Positions 20,410-34,997 are shown, numbered from the stretch's first letter. The stretch is 64,000 nt of DNA from Rapana venosa (GCA_028751875.1 CM054144.1:14855768-14919767); one strand, 5' to 3'. Notes: generated from the sequence alone by a model not told the origin. A program made the numbers and translations.

Positions 20410-20470
20410 GATGTTATTTATACTGACAGGCCCCCGGCATTCCCACACAGGGAGTCTCCTGAGCTGATTC
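20410..20470 (+). mobile_element. hairpin repeat (family G), 3' end fragment
   Basis: 'GATGTTATTTATACTGACAG' and 'GCCCCCGGCATTCCCACACA' match the end of the other copies. Confidence 0.65.
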
Positions 20471-20950
20471 ATTACATAGAGCACAGGCTAAACAACAGCA
20501 GACATCAACATTAATGGAAGAAAAGCTGTGTGATATCATTGCTCAATCTTAGAGCTTTAATGAGCTGACACTTACGCATGTGGGATGAAACCTGTTGAAC
20601 ACAGGCCTCTGATAGACAGGGCTGCTTCTGTGCTGACTGTGAGAAAACATGATCTCTGTAAGGATGACTAGCACAGAGTTCCTTCAGTCTTATAGTGTCA
20701 GTGTGTGTGTGTGCCTGTGTGTGTGTATATCCACATGTACACTTGCACATGTACATGCCTTTGTGTACTTGTGTGCATGCGCGCTCGCACGCGTGTGTGT
20801 GTTTTGTGTGTGTTTTGTGTGTGTGTGTGCATTTGACAACTTTAAATTAACACCACATGCTGCACAACTATAAAACTCCAGCCATCCATACTCTCTCCTC
20901 TGAAACAAAAACATTCCAAGACAATTATAATCATTCAGTTTTCATCAACA

Positions 20951-20956
20951 TTTATT
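20951..20956 (-). promoter_or_regulatory. distal candidate poly(A) signal
   Basis: AATAAA on the minus strand lies at the far end of the repeat-poor block. It would imply a 3' UTR of about 12.7 kb if used, which is speculative. Confidence 0.15.
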
Positions 20957-23900
20957 GCTTCCATAACAATCTGGTTGTTGAAGGCAAAACCAAAAAGCTC
21001 TAAAAGCACATTCCGGTTCCGTCTAGGCAGACTGACAGCCCCAGTTGGCAGACATGGTCATTAACACACTCTCCACTACCTCAGTGGTCTGGCAGTTCAC
21101 CAGCCAAGCATAACCATAACCTTCGGCAATAAAGTTACGGACTGCATGCTTTACAGTCTTCCTTCTTTAGCACACACACAATTCAAAGCTTTGTTTGAGC
21201 AAACACTTTGCTAAACCGGTACAATCTTCATAGGTACAAAGACTCTTTCCTCCACTGGAGGAATTTAAGCACAAAAAAGTATAATGAAATACAGATAATA
21301 TGGTCAAGGAAACAAGATCCGGCATACACCATGAGGGCGAGATATAAAAACGAGATATTGAAAAAAAGCATGACAACACCCAAAAGCTTTGCAAGCTACT
21401 CACCCATTTTGTGCCAGACAACTGTGAGGGGTTCTTCTCATTAGAGGGTACAGCAAACCAACTAAGAAGCAACCCATGAATACAAAAAACAACACAAAAG
21501 CAACCCATGAATACAAAAAACAACAACAACAAAGCAACCCATAAATACAAAAGACAACAACAAAAGCAACACTACCAACAAAAATGAAGACCTAAACAGC
21601 TAATGGCTTGCTAATATAGCTGTAGCTAATGGTGTGCTGCATTCTAATATTCATGTGAATACTAAGAGAGAAAAATCTACAGGCAAGCCTGATCCAATAC
21701 TGTATGACTGAAATGTATTAAAAGCTACACATCTGCCAAAAGCGTTCATACAAATCTGCCAAAAGTGTTAAAAAGAAACCAAGGAATCTAAATTATCTCA
21801 ACACAGGAAACGTTTTACAGGCTACTTCATCGACAAGACTATGCTATAATTAAAACAAACATTACACTGGTTAAACCAGGCAGATTTTCTAGAAACATGA
21901 AGCACTAATCCTGGTAAAAGAACTGATCTCTCATTTCACTGTCATTCACACAATGTATTTATACCAACTTTTCTTTTCTTCATTGCTTTCAATTTTCTTC
22001 CAACAAGGAAAATAAAAGCACCAAAGTCAATTTTAAGAATTCCAAACAGGCAAAACTGGAACATATCTAAGTAAATTCTAAAAAATATATATAGAACTTT
22101 TTTCTCTGAAGCGGTGTGTTCGGAGTAACCCAGGACTCTCACTCACTTCCAAAGAAAAGTAAACCACGGGGAGCCTAAGTACAATCAGATAAGACGACGA
22201 CATAGAATTATAGCTGCTTTCCAGTGCCTCACTGTGTCAATGACTTCATGTAGCTCATGAGGACGTCTTTCTTCTTTACTGAAGAACAAGGCAGGGGGCC
22301 ACCAGGAGCCAGAGCTGATGTGCATGGAATGTGTGAGTCACATGACAGTTTAAAATCAACACCACAATGTCTTCAGGCAGTTGCCTTGTGGACTGGTAAA
22401 AAGCTCTTGTGCTAGCAAGGGCCGATGATTAGAATGAACTGGGCAAACAACAAGTAATCTGGGGGGGGGGGGGGGGAAGGGAACCACGTTTTAAGCACAG
22501 AGACATAAAAAGAAAATAATTCTCTGACTTGGTGAAAATGACGCATGTAAATAGATGGTTGAAAGAAATATGAAGTATACAGGTTGCTGAAAATAGACCT
22601 GAACGATGTGAAGATATCAATATTTTTCATGTTTATTCTGGTTTGACTTTTACAATAGAAATACTTTCTGTATGAAGAATATTTATTTTTCTTTTAAGAT
22701 GATAAAGTATTTATATCTGTATTTCAATCAAATATCATCAAGTACCTTGCCTGTGTCACACAAAATTGAATTGACTGGACTTGAATTAAACTAACACACA
22801 CAATCTCATGTTCACACACACACATGATCTCATGTTCATTTACCTTTTGTTTTCCTTAATTTTTTTCACAATTTCACTTGTGTTTAGAGTTATACTTTTG
22901 GCAAAATGTCTTCCCAGTACTAGTGTGGTTTAATTCCTATGGTAAGTCCTGTTGACATCTGAATTGAAAGAGACAGAGACTAAACACAGGGGAGGCAATG
23001 CACGCCCAATTGTCTAGTTATTCAGTGTGATTTCTTTTCTATGTAAAACCAAAAACCCAGTGATCCATGAAGGACCCCCCACCCCACTCCACATCCAAAT
23101 CTGAAGCACAGAAAACGGTAACTTGGAGAACTGATATCTATTCTTTTCTCTTCAATTAGTAGTGGACACTGAATCATTAATTGTACCTATTTGACGTTTA
23201 GCTTGCCATTCTATTTTGTTTTACAATAACTAGGTATTCCTTGCGGTTTTTTCCCCCACGACTTGGCTTATACTGTTCCATTATAGGAGCTTGTTCTGTC
23301 TTATCAGCTTTGTAATGGACAACAACTCCCTCTGAAACAAACTGTCAAAACACTCTTGCCTATATTGCGATCTCTCACAATATACACACAGTATACTCTG
23401 ATCTGGGTCATGCTGACCGGCTCATGTCCCATCAGACCATCTGCCTGCCTTAGATCATCTTACAGCACAGTGTCTATGTCAGCTGTGATGATCAATATCC
23501 AATTCCCTCAGTCAGAAAGCTATCTGCATGAAGAGGTTGGTTGTTTTTAATCAACTAAAAAGATAAACTGCATTTGAGTTACCATATGGGGAGCATGCAC
23601 AACAGCTAGGGATCACCTTTATGATCACAAATATCTGAGAATCCCAAATATCACTGCAATACACACACACACACACATATATATCTATCTCTGTGTGTAT
23701 GTATATATATATATAATATATGGAATCTAGAAGTGAATATCTTTAGCTTAGAATCATCAAAGTTGCCAGGGTTTTAATGCTATAAAAAAAAAAAATTAAC
23801 AAAAAAACGAGCCCACAGCCAGAAACTGAATTTTCAACAGATAGCATAGATTGACGAGAACATTTCTTGATTGATAAACATAATGCAGTAATAGTTTTGA

Positions 23901-25540
23901 TATGTTTCTGGTAATGATGTTATCCTGTTATGTTAGTATAATTATGACTTCATTAGAGGTGGGGTTTTTTGTTTAAATACAAATTCATGCTTAGTACAAA
24001 TTTTGTTGATATACAATGTGAAACACTCTGGATATGTTTTCCTCTGGATTTTCTCAATTACATATGAAACAACTATAAAAGGAAACATGGAAATAGTTTC
24101 TAAAGCTAAAAAGGCAACATCAAAATGAGAGAACATCAATTTTCCTTTCCAATCCATCATGTCCCTCACTTTCTGAAAACACTCAATGTACAAACATGAA
24201 CTACCAGCACAGTAACAATCAACAATGCAGAAGTATCCTGCACTCTGGCAGTGTTGAAGGAGGAAGGACGGAGCACAGATGTGCCTTCTCCACTACATCA
24301 ATACCAACACTGAACAGGCACAGCCTGACCATTCACTTTCATTCCATCACTGGTTGGCTGTAAACCAGACAACGAAGACAGCAGCAGCTTGATTTCAGTG
24401 TAGCATTATCAAAATGAACAAAATATACTTTTTTTCAGGGTCAGGGTGTATTATTCAGTGATAATTTTGACAGCACTTACAATTGACTTAAACTCCTCAA
24501 TTTGTGTCTCAGCAGCACTAAGCTGTTAGAAGCACATTTCCATTTAATGTCTTCCTGAATGATTTCTTGACTTTGACACTGAGGGTAACATTCCTGCACA
24601 AGCTTTTCTCCTGTGAAGCCCAATACATATTTGTGGAAAACTAGTGCTATTCTGAATTCCAACATTATTGCACTTGTGAAGCACAACGCATACTTAAAAA
24701 ATTTTTTTATAGCATCTGTATTCCTGTTAATACAAAGTATAGCTTTTGTTGAATACTAATCCTGACATGCTATGTATACCATCTACATCTATTCCACGGT
24801 GTGACATCCTTGCGAACCACCATCTACAAACCCTGCCATTGCCGGTATTCCAGCTACAGCAGTGCTCCTCTGAAGCACAGTTCACACATCCTCATACCAT
24901 CCGTAATCCCACCACAGAACCATCTTTGAGAAGCACTATCCACACACATTGACACGGCCTGGGTCTCTGCCCTACTGTAACCCACATAAAAGCTCCTTCA
25001 CTAAATTTTCAGGCCTTTTTTTTCCCTCTCTGATACAGTTTTACCCTTGTAAGAGGGCTACAGCCTAATTTATAAAATCTCAGTCCTAGCAATATACATG
25101 CCACATTCTCCTCATAAAAGCCTTAGCAACAATCCTTATAACTACTCTACACATCCACATTTCTTTCATTAAAAAATACCCCACCCACTGCCTTGTATCA
25201 GTAGACCTCAGGATTGTGTGCTGTACACTCTCAGTACGGCAGAACATGATTTGTACATAACAAAATCTGCCATTTACTATAGATATATATATATATATAT
25301 AGTGAATGGAATTTATATAGAGCTATATCTTGCAGAGACAAATCATAGCACTTGCACTCAACTCATTCTTTCGCATTCATACAACCAGTAACAATCAATA
25401 ACTCTAAGAAGTATTTATTTATTTATACCTCCCTGATTGTGAGTGTATGGGTGTGTGTATGCGTGCGTGAGTGTGTGCGTACATACGTAAAAAATAAATT
25501 AATGTCTTTTGCAATGGTTTTTACAACATTGTGTTAATAA

Positions 25541-25615
25541 TAATAATAATGTATGGAATTTATATAACGCTGAATCTTGTAAAGCAACAAATCAAAGCGC
25601 TCAGATGACTTTTAA
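25541..25615 (-). mobile_element. SINE-3 3'-end fragment
   Basis: The (ATT)n-complement AATAATAAT run, then 'GTATGGAATTTATATAACGC' and 'AAAGCAACAAATCAAAGCGC', is the reverse complement of the SINE-3 terminus. Confidence 0.8.
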
Positions 25616-27854
25616 CAAATTTTCTATTATTTATTTATGCGTGTGTATGCAGTTTTTTTTCTACATTATTCCTACATTGGTGTGTGTGGGTATGTGTGTG
25701 TGCATGCGTACGCCGTGCATGTGTGTCTGCGGACTCATGTGTTTGTGTGTGTGTGTGTGTGTGTCTTTTTTGTTTGTTTTTGAAGCTATCTTGGACTGTT
25801 CATACCAATTTGAAATGTATTTTTCTTGTGTCTTTTGAGATAATTATATGTATCAATGTGCCTGTCATTATTGTAATTGCCCTTTGTGGGATGATTAAAG
25901 TGTTTTTGACTTTTACTTGACTTGAATCTGTTCATCATGTAGGGGTGCTTGTTCTGGTATCTTTCTATGTGACTGGGGACAATAGGGTTTAAGCTGCATG
26001 GAAAGTGTAATACTGTGACACAAAAAAATCTATTTGTACATAACAATGAAACTTGCTTTGTAGTTTTTCACAAAAAAAGATTCTGAATATCACTTAGATC
26101 CACTTGTGTCTTTGTTCATTACTGATGGCAAAGCATTTGTGCTGCATTGAAGAGCAATGCTGGGGAGCATGAAACCAGTTGTACATAACAACAAAGATCT
26201 GTATATTTTCCTATAATTATGCAAAGACACAGACATCATTTGTGGCCTGCCACTGTTCTAGTGTCTTTCTTCACTACTGATGACGGTACAGCATGGTCGA
26301 TGCTGCACAAAGCACAGTAATACCATACTTATCTGCACATAACAATCAGGTTTGCTTTGTATATCTTGATATGTACACAGGTATAGATTACCAGGAGGCA
26401 GCTGACTTTCCCCACTGATGACAATACAGTTGTGCTGCTCAGAAGTGAACCTTTTATCCCAGCTTCCTCCAGCGGGCATTGACACATACGCATTCCTTGT
26501 TTTTACAATTGCTGTGAGTCATAGGCCATTGATCACTGGTGCGTTGCATTATATAAACGTTATTTTGATCCACTGTCCTTTTTTGTTTTGAAACCGTTAT
26601 TAGCAAGTTTGGTTGTACCAAGTCTAGTTTCCTAACCATTCACTGTCACATTCTCCCTATTTCAAAAGGTCCATCCCCAATAGTTTATCTTAGCACTTTG
26701 AGTTACTTCAAGTCAAGTGTTCTATGAAGGGCCCATTTTCTGGTTGAGAGTAGCTTCTTTTCTTTATATGTTGTCCACATTCTGTTTGATTCATTCCTCA
26801 TATAAACAGACATGGTGGTCCTTTCCAGACTTTTCATTATGAATTTTAGTGATGAAGTCAGAATTTGTTGTCAGCACTATCAAGACTGATATAAGTCATT
26901 TTGCTGTTAGGTGGCAGTGAGGATAGATTTAATATACATTTTGAAATCTATGCTTTATGAAATGGAGATTTACTTAACATTTTTGAATTCCATATACTTC
27001 ATGAAATGGAATATGTCTTTGGCACATCTTCTTGAATTTATACAGACCAACAGACAAACATACAAATGAACAAACACTGAAAGAAACAAAGTAAAAGGTA
27101 AAACAAAGAACAAGAAAATGAAAAAAGTCACAACAAAATATTAACAGCAATGAAAACTGGTGTACCAAAATACATCATGAAATGATGGTATAAACGAACA
27201 AAAAAAACAGACGGGCTAGTCATTAGGAATGCTTCTCATGTGCCAAAGTTACATCAAATGCTCGATGAAAACATGTATGTCGTCATCATCGTTCTTGTAA
27301 GGTTGGTGCAGTCAGGAGTCACAAACAGTGCTAGTGTTCACAGTCAATGTGCCCATAGTGTGCCTCTCCTTGCTTACACCTCACAGTTCTGTCTCCATGT
27401 GGCAGCCCTAGAACCTTCAGTCAGTGTTCACATGTATACACAGCTTCATTCCTCGGTTGATCACTACAAAGATTTTAATCTCCATTATTCAAACTGCTGA
27501 GCATCTCCATTTTATATATCACTTATATTTAATATCATTCATTTCAAGGATACATTTTACACTTTTTTTTTTTTCAATAATGCAGCATATTAAATGCTAC
27601 CAATACATAAAGTGAATACAGTATCAAAAATAGAGTTAGCCAGTAGCGGCAACTGTTATATGCATGTATACAAAATGTAGGAAAATGGCAACTGAAAGCA
27701 TAAAGTGTGCGTCAACCAAGTACATGATTGCGCTTACATCATTACACTCTGATACACAATGCAATGCATACTGAAAGACAGAAAGTCATGATATGGAAAG
27801 TGGATACACTGAAAGACAGACCCACGGTCATGAGAGTGATATGTAAATGTACAG

Positions 27855-28125
27855 GCACATCAGGGTAACACCCAAACACATCAGGGTAACACCCAAACAC
27901 ATCAGGGTAACACCCAAACACATCAGGGTAACACATAAACATGTCGGGGTGAAACCCAAATACATCAGGGTAACACCACATCCACACACATCAAGGTAAC
28001 ACATAAACATGTCAGCATGAAACCCAAACACATCAGGGTAACACCCAAACACATCAGGGTAACACCCAAACACATCAGGGTAACACCACATCCACCTGGG
28101 TAACACACATATCAGGGTAACACCC
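27855..28125. repeat. 21-bp minisatellite
   Basis: Tandem units of about 21 bp (consensus ACATCAGGGTAACACCCAAAC) have some longer variants containing CATGTCGG or CCACATCC. The minus-strand ORFs (repeating YPDVFGC or CLGVTLM) are repeat translations. Confidence 0.95.
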
Positions 28126-30173
28126 CACACATCTTCCTCACTCTTATCTTTCTCCCAGATGAAGCAAACTCATCCTATTTTCTTAAGACATGTGCATACC
28201 CAAAATCCTTCTTGATATTACTGTTATGATGAAACTTATCCAATTCTGACCCGTGTAAAACCAACTAAGAACTGACAAAATATATAAAACTATAGAAAGG
28301 AAAAAACAACCCTCAATAACAGTTCAACATTGTTAACTTTGAAGGTGCACTTTGATTTGCGCAATACTTCCTATTTCTTTTCATGAACAAAATAATTACT
28401 GTGCATTCCGCAACACTTGTGTTTCCTTGTGAATTACAGATCCACTATAAAATAAAACCCAGCACATCGAGAGAGACAGAGAAGAAAACATCTGAGGAAC
28501 AAAACATTTGAATTGAATAATTCGCAGCATATACTCAACTAACTTCAAAAAACAAAAACCCTTCTACCTAAGATTAATCAGTGAAAGTATCAACTATTTA
28601 AAGAAAAGTATGATTTCCTCCATGAGGGAAGCGCAATGTAAATGATGAACACAAGCAGTGTCCATTTCATGCTGGCTAAATGTTTTGGGCCCCGAGTTAT
28701 CTCAAGATCTGCTCTGCAGTGATGGTCACCTAAACTCTAGTTCCTTTTCATCCAGAAGGTGGTGAACAAAGCTCAAAAAGCAGAACGCTGATCAATATAC
28801 CAAGAGGGGGGCAATTATGTAAACCAGATGCAGAAGGAGAATATAGTATACTGACTGGGGTATGAGGAAACATCCACTTAAAAAAAGGATTTGGACAGAG
28901 TAATTTCTTACAGGAACAGGTAAACACATGGTTCAATGAAAAAGGCAAGCTGGCTTTTGAATACTATCCTAGTCATTCAGAAGAGCATTAAAGGCATTGA
29001 AAGAGAGGTTCTGATTTTCAGTTCTATGCAAACCCTTTAATATCTATAAAAACACAGGTATAACTGTACATATACTGCACTTGGCAAACAAACTGTAAGT
29101 GATGTATACATGTATATAATCAAAGCATGTCAGGTGTTCCCTTACTGAGAGTCTGCACCAAAATAAACACAGCAGCAGTGATGAGATAAAAGTGAGGTAT
29201 GCAATACATTTGAACGTTCACAAATGCCTGTGAACAATAATGTAAATGAAGGGACGGTCATCACATTTCAGACATGACTACATTCACATAGTCAAACAGT
29301 AGTGTGCCATTTTACCAAAAATGGTGAATGTAAGAAGCGAGGTTTTAACATCAAAGCTGTCAGCATCTGTCAATTCATTTACACAATAAAATTTTGCAGG
29401 TTTCAGTAAATACAAAATTTAAAGTATTTGATATTACTTATTGTGAGAGGATGGAAGAGAATGAAAAACGTAAAGCCAAATTACACTCTGAAAGGACTGA
29501 ACAAGCTGGTACACAGTTGTAATGAAATAGGAAAGTACAGTGTGTGGAATGTGAAGTGTCCATTGATAAATACAGCAGAAAATACACTACATGGAATGTG
29601 AAGTTCTGATTTTAAAAACGTAAGTGCAATGCATGGAATATTGGTTTTCAAAAGAAAAAGTGTACGGAATGCAGAGTCCCATTAGAAAAATACTCTACAA
29701 TGTATGGGTTGTGGAGTTTCTATCGATGATGAAAGAGTCCAGTGTAAGGCATGTGGAATTCTACATGATGAAGAAACAGTGGAAGGTATGTGACATTGCA
29801 ACAGACGAAAACAGTATGAAACGGTAACAGAAGACGACAAGAAAACAATACAGTATGGGGAAGATAGTCTAGTGGCCTGCAGGTTTCAAACCTTTTTTTT
29901 TTTAAACACACCAGAAGTTCTGAGTTCAAGCCATGCCCAAAGCCAGATCCTAGTTGGTAATCTTGAGTGCTTGTCTTCTAGATAAAATGATAACAAGTCA
30001 CATACATGTACTACATCTATTTGGCACAATTTAATTACCCACAGCAACAGGGGTTCTTGGCAAAACTGTGAAGATCAAAAAATATGTTCTCAAAGGGAAA
30101 CAAATAGATATGCTCACAGACAAAAGAAGAAAACGAAAGTCAGTGAGGCTGTACTTCACTTATGCTTGCTCTG

Positions 30174-30258
<85 letters not shown>
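30174..30258. repeat. (CT)n followed by (CTAT)n
   Basis: About 20 CT units pass into about 11 CTAT units. Confidence 0.97.
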
Positions 30259-32503
30259 TGAACAAGCAAAGACATCTGTCGTCACTGTACTTGTTGTATG
30301 ATACACCTCACTGCAACACGTTAAGAAGCAGTGTACACAGTGCGAAATTGTTTTGTTTTTTAAAGGTACAAATAAACTCCAGGGAATGAAAACTTTGCAA
30401 GTTTTCAACTGCTACAGAACGAAAAAAGATGGAGGCAGGCACTCAATGCCAAACAGCACTGCTGAAGCTCTTAACTTGTGTAAAAAAGTCAAAATGTACT
30501 GATGATAAAGACTGCCATTAAAGCACAGGTACATGATATGTATAATATATCATGAACCCATTCTTGTCACTGGGATAAGTAAAACAGTTCTGCACATACT
30601 TGATAAATAAAGAGACCCCCAAGGACTGAGGCCTTGGTCATACTGATCTGACAGGCTTCCATCATGTTGCTTCTTATCTTTAAAGTACAACCTTAACAAG
30701 AAACTAAGTGAGAATGGAAAACCTTAGCCATGAGGATTAGTCCATAATGAAAACGTAGGCCATGAAGATAATTCACATGTATCTGTAAAACAGCTTTGTA
30801 TAAAACCCTGTTGACAATGCCTATCCTGTAGCTCACCCAACTATACTCATTTATTTCACCAAAACACAGTCATTATTAACATGTTGAACCTGTGCTGGTG
30901 CAGCTTTATGAAAATCTTAGACATTTCCTTTCTGCAGAGCTATCAATGAATAATGATGATGATGATGACAGAAGTGGACATCTACCACAATGACCAGGCT
31001 GGACCCTGAAACAGACCTACCTCACAGATGCTGCCCTGTGTCATGCTCAACTCTACAGAAACAGATTACATGATGACCAGACCCTGTTCAAAACCACTGA
31101 CTGTGAGTCACCTGTGCTGGCTAACAGCAGCTCAGCCGACCCTTATATCTAAGGTCATAATGATAAGGCTGTCACAACCCAGTGTCATGACCTGTCATAT
31201 TGACCAACCCTGCCAAACATAACATCAACTACAACAACAAAAGAGAAGAATAGATACATAAGAAGGGAAAAAAGAAACAAAAGAAGAAGAAAAAAAAACA
31301 TTCGCTGCAAAAGATATTTCTTAAAATACTCATCTGATTCATTAAATTTCTTAACTCCAACTGACTACTACACTACACTGTGATGACAATGTCAGTCTTC
31401 TGCTCAACTTCTTGTTCCACAATTACAACTTCTCACCTCTCCAAAACTTACAAAAAAGCAATAACATTCTGCTGAAATTTAATATGATCAAGCTGGCACA
31501 CAGCATTGCAGAATGGACAGCTGGGGCTTACCCTACGTTTGGTTATGTCTCTATTTCATCACTGAAGAGAAACACTTCAGATAATACTTCATTACCAGCG
31601 AGAAAAAAAAATCTAATGCTTTGAGGGGGAAAAAGGCAGGGTAAAACATTAAGGCTGAAAAACCTCAAACAGAACAAAATTCAACGAACTAACAAACCAA
31701 AATCAGAAGAAAGACAGACAGAGAAATACAGCTAGTGATAGAAAAGGAGCAACGTCTAGCTCAGGATTTCCCTGTAGTCAAGTAACTACATTACTGAAAG
31801 AGTCCCCAGCATCCCTGTGGGGTCTGAGGAGTGGGCCTTGCAAACTGCCGCACTGCCACAGCCTGACCCTGCAGGCTGCCAAGAAAACCAAAGGGGAATG
31901 GAAGGCCTGGCTCCTTACCAGCAATGCTGTGTGCACAGCAACATGTGGCAACTGGGTCCTACATTGGAAAACTGATCACTATTCTAGTCAAGCACTATCA
32001 TCAAAATGTTTCCCAGAAAACGTTTTCAACAAAATAAATGTGCAGGTACAGAAATAGGTACTGAAGTGCATGGTAACATGACAGCCAGTATAAGCATCAC
32101 AAAAATGTCTTATTAAAAAGTGATGTGGTCACTCTAGCCAATTATTATCCCATCATAGTCTTGACAACAATTCAAACCATGTAGAATTAGGCAGTGAACA
32201 GGAGAATGACAAATACTCTACTAGACACTCTTTGTCTTACAGACTTGTAACACATGCACAGGCAAACTTATACAACTCATTTACATATACAGGAGTCTCA
32301 TAAAAGAAAACAAGCCAAAAATGATTTGCTACAATAAAAAAAAAACACAACTAAAGTGACTTGACAAATTGTTGGAAGTATTCCATACAACTGACAACAT
32401 CTCACAGTACAGACCAGATCTGATGAAGTTTTCACGGCACCACTGCCCTACCTAGACAGAGATCCTTTCACGCTTGTGCCATAAGTGTCCAGAGGAAAGT
32501 GTC

Positions 32504-32509
32504 TTTATT
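32504..32509 (-). promoter_or_regulatory. proximal candidate poly(A) signal
   Basis: AATAAA on the minus strand lies about 1.1 kb after the formin stop codon. It is one of several candidates; a variant ATTAAA lies near 33,100. Confidence 0.2.
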
Positions 32510-33504
32510 TTATCACAGAGTAGGCACTGACAGTTATGCTGCTACCAACAATCCTTCCTGATACAGATCATCCATGAAAATATCAAAAAGCAAAGAAGTA
32601 CACCTTCAAACAGAATGAACATATTAAAACTAACAAACTTAGCATACGACAATAATAAGCTGAAGACTAAAATCTAATCTAGTCTCTGCAAGAAAAATCA
32701 TGGCAAACAAAAAAAAAGTCACATTTGTCTTAAATAACAGAAGAGGTGACACAGACTTAACATTATCACACAATACACCAGACCCCAAATATGAGTATTT
32801 AAAAAAACCATGATGATGTTTTTCTCAAATGAAGCCTAAAGCTCAACTCTTGTACATGAGTCTCTATGTACTACAATAACATTGTAAAATTTTTAAAAAG
32901 CCACTTGCACAGCAAATACTATAGGCCTTCCAGGTATCAAAAACTGTAGCTCACTGGTGAACAACAGCATCCAATATGGACATTCCCATGCGACTCTTCC
33001 TCGGCACAAATACCAAACCCTCAATCTTGGAATCCACCATCCATCCATGAACACTATACTGATTACTTGAACCACAAAGAAAGAAACGATGGAGTATTTA
33101 ATTTCTTAGTACACATAACATTTCTATTCTACTAAAACACAAAGTGTTAACTTTCAGACAATTTGTATGACAGAAACAAAGGGCCATTTCTACCTCAATC
33201 CATGAATCTCTCCAGAACCAACCAAATTACATGTACAATCAACATTTCATACAATATGATTTTTAAAAAGCTCTATTTGATAAAACTGTAAGCATCTGTG
33301 CCTGCAAATTTTCAGTCCTTCTCAGTGAATTATATCATTCTATCCAAACCATTGAACATTTTCTCTCTCTGTGTACCTCTCAAACACGCACACGTACACA
33401 CATACTCTCTCTGTGTCTCTCACACACACTTGACCTTATTCTCTTCACTACCCTCAGAGACTGGAGACGAACACCAGCAGCAGGTTACCAGCTCAAGCAA
33501 TGAC

Positions 33505-33536
<32 letters not shown>

Positions 33537-33620
33537 CATGCACACACACAAAACACACACCTCAAGCTGACTACGATGTCTGACAAAGGAGTACCTCCAG
33601 TCCAGCATTCAACACCAGTG

Positions 33621-33847
33621 TCATGCTTTCTCCCCACTCTCCACAAGCTCTACTGCTGCAGCCATTGTTGCTGCTGCTGCTGCTTGCTGGTTCTTAGGTG
33701 GACGTCTCACCCTCTCCTGAGCGGGCTTCACTGCAGACCCGTTGTCTAGGTGAGTGTCGCCCCCGTCTGTGCCAAGAATAGCGGAGCTGGCCACATTCAT
33801 CAGATCTTGTCGAGACCTCGTCCTGTTGAGCATCATTCGCCTCTCAG
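33621..33847 (-). CDS. DIAPH: DIAPH exon 18: C-terminal tail and stop
   Basis: The acceptor TCTTGCAG precedes a 2-nt remainder that completes the proline codon begun in exon 17. The frame reads 'ERRMMLNRTRSRQDLMNVAS' and continues to a stop at 33,621-33,623. The region just after DAD is basic (RTRSR). It is followed by low-complexity sequence with Gln-Gln-Ala5, produced by GCA/GCT repeats. The tail is longer and more divergent than the C terminus of vertebrate DIAPH1. An internal ATG pair is visible, but the exon is terminal, not a separate gene. Confidence 0.82.
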
Positions 33848-33899
33848 CTGCAAGACAGAACAGAATGGACGCTTGAATATGATACTGAGAAATATATTA

Positions 33900-34074
33900 A
33901 AATTCACATCTTAGCCTTGTTAACTTCACATCTTAGCCTTGTTAACTTCACATCTTAGCCTGGTTAACTTCACATCTTAGCCTGGTTAAGTTTACTTCTT
34001 AGCCTGGTTAAGTTTACTTCTTAGCCTGGTTAAGTTCACATTTCAGCCTGGTTAAGTTCACATTTTAGCCTAAA
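33900..34074. repeat. 22-bp minisatellite next to the last intron's acceptor
   Basis: About eight units of TTCACATCTTAGCCTGGTTA-like sequence occur. In the gene's direction they lie 50-225 nt upstream of the exon 18 acceptor. Confidence 0.9.
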
Positions 34075-34997
34075 TGCCTGCACACTATGCTGCTTTAATA
34101 TTTTTTAACAACAGGTTGGGGTTGTTGTTGGACAGTATGCTGTGTGGTATGATTTTATATTGAGTACATCTGCAATCAAGAGCTACTAGTCTGTCTGATG
34201 CTGATCATTTTCTGGTTTCATTGTCAGAAAAAGCAGCCTGTTCTATGCCTTCTTGTAATTCATGCACAGTAGTGCAAAACCCGCAAGTCAACCATGTACA
34301 AACACATGCACACACACACCACTAAAATGCAGAGCAATTCAAACAAACCCAAATGAAGACATTATGTGATGGATTCCATGTGGTCTGCAAAAATGCTTCA
34401 TACCCACTCAAGCATGGAAATCAGGTCTATGACATAATCTGATTATGAAAAAAAAAATGTGTTAATGCCCATACAAATAACTCTAGTCTTGTGGGTCACA
34501 TTCCACTTATGCAACACGTTTTCCTCATTTTTCATGAAAAAGTTTTAGAGCACAAGTTTTACACAAAAATATACAACCAATAGAAGAACATCATAGGAAT
34601 GAGATGTTTAGCAATGCAATAAACTGCAATTAACAGAGAGGACTATCATCACCACACATGGACACTTTAATACAGTACAGCAGAAACATGCTCCAATCAA
34701 TTTAGAAAACAGCCATCAGCAGCAATATTGTTCTGTGACATTTTTCTTCTTTTTTGTTTCACCACACAGTCAAAGTGTATTTCATTGTATTTGTTGTGTT
34801 TATCATTATATCTACAGCATATTATCAAATAAAAACATGGCTTGAAATACATGTTAAAGTATGGATCAGCACAAATTGATAAGCTTCAAAAGGGGTGCCT
34901 TTTCACTGAAGGGGGGAAGGGGGGCAGGAGTAAATATGTTCTGTAACAGTGTTGATTGCCCAGAATGTGTATGACCTAACTTTTGAAGACAGTATGC

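Larger units (their letters stand above)
20900..33620. other. 12.7-kb repeat-poor AT-rich block downstream of the formin stop codon
   Basis: No confident coding exon is seen on either strand. The only mobile-element traces are degenerate SINE-3 3' ends at about 25,285-25,350 and 25,541-25,615 and a possible eroded tRNA-like piece near 29,850-29,950. SINEs occur every 1-2 kb in the left third of the window. The block may include a long 3' UTR of the formin gene, but I cannot prove transcription. Confidence 0.5.

Noticed and set aside
27742..28130. Minus-strand ORFs with repeated YPDVFG/CLGVTLM units
   Set aside because: They are translations of a 21-bp minisatellite whose unit is a multiple of three.
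33900..34074. CRISPR-like direct repeats here and in other minisatellites
   Set aside because: Units are contiguous with no unique spacers, and the genome is eukaryotic.
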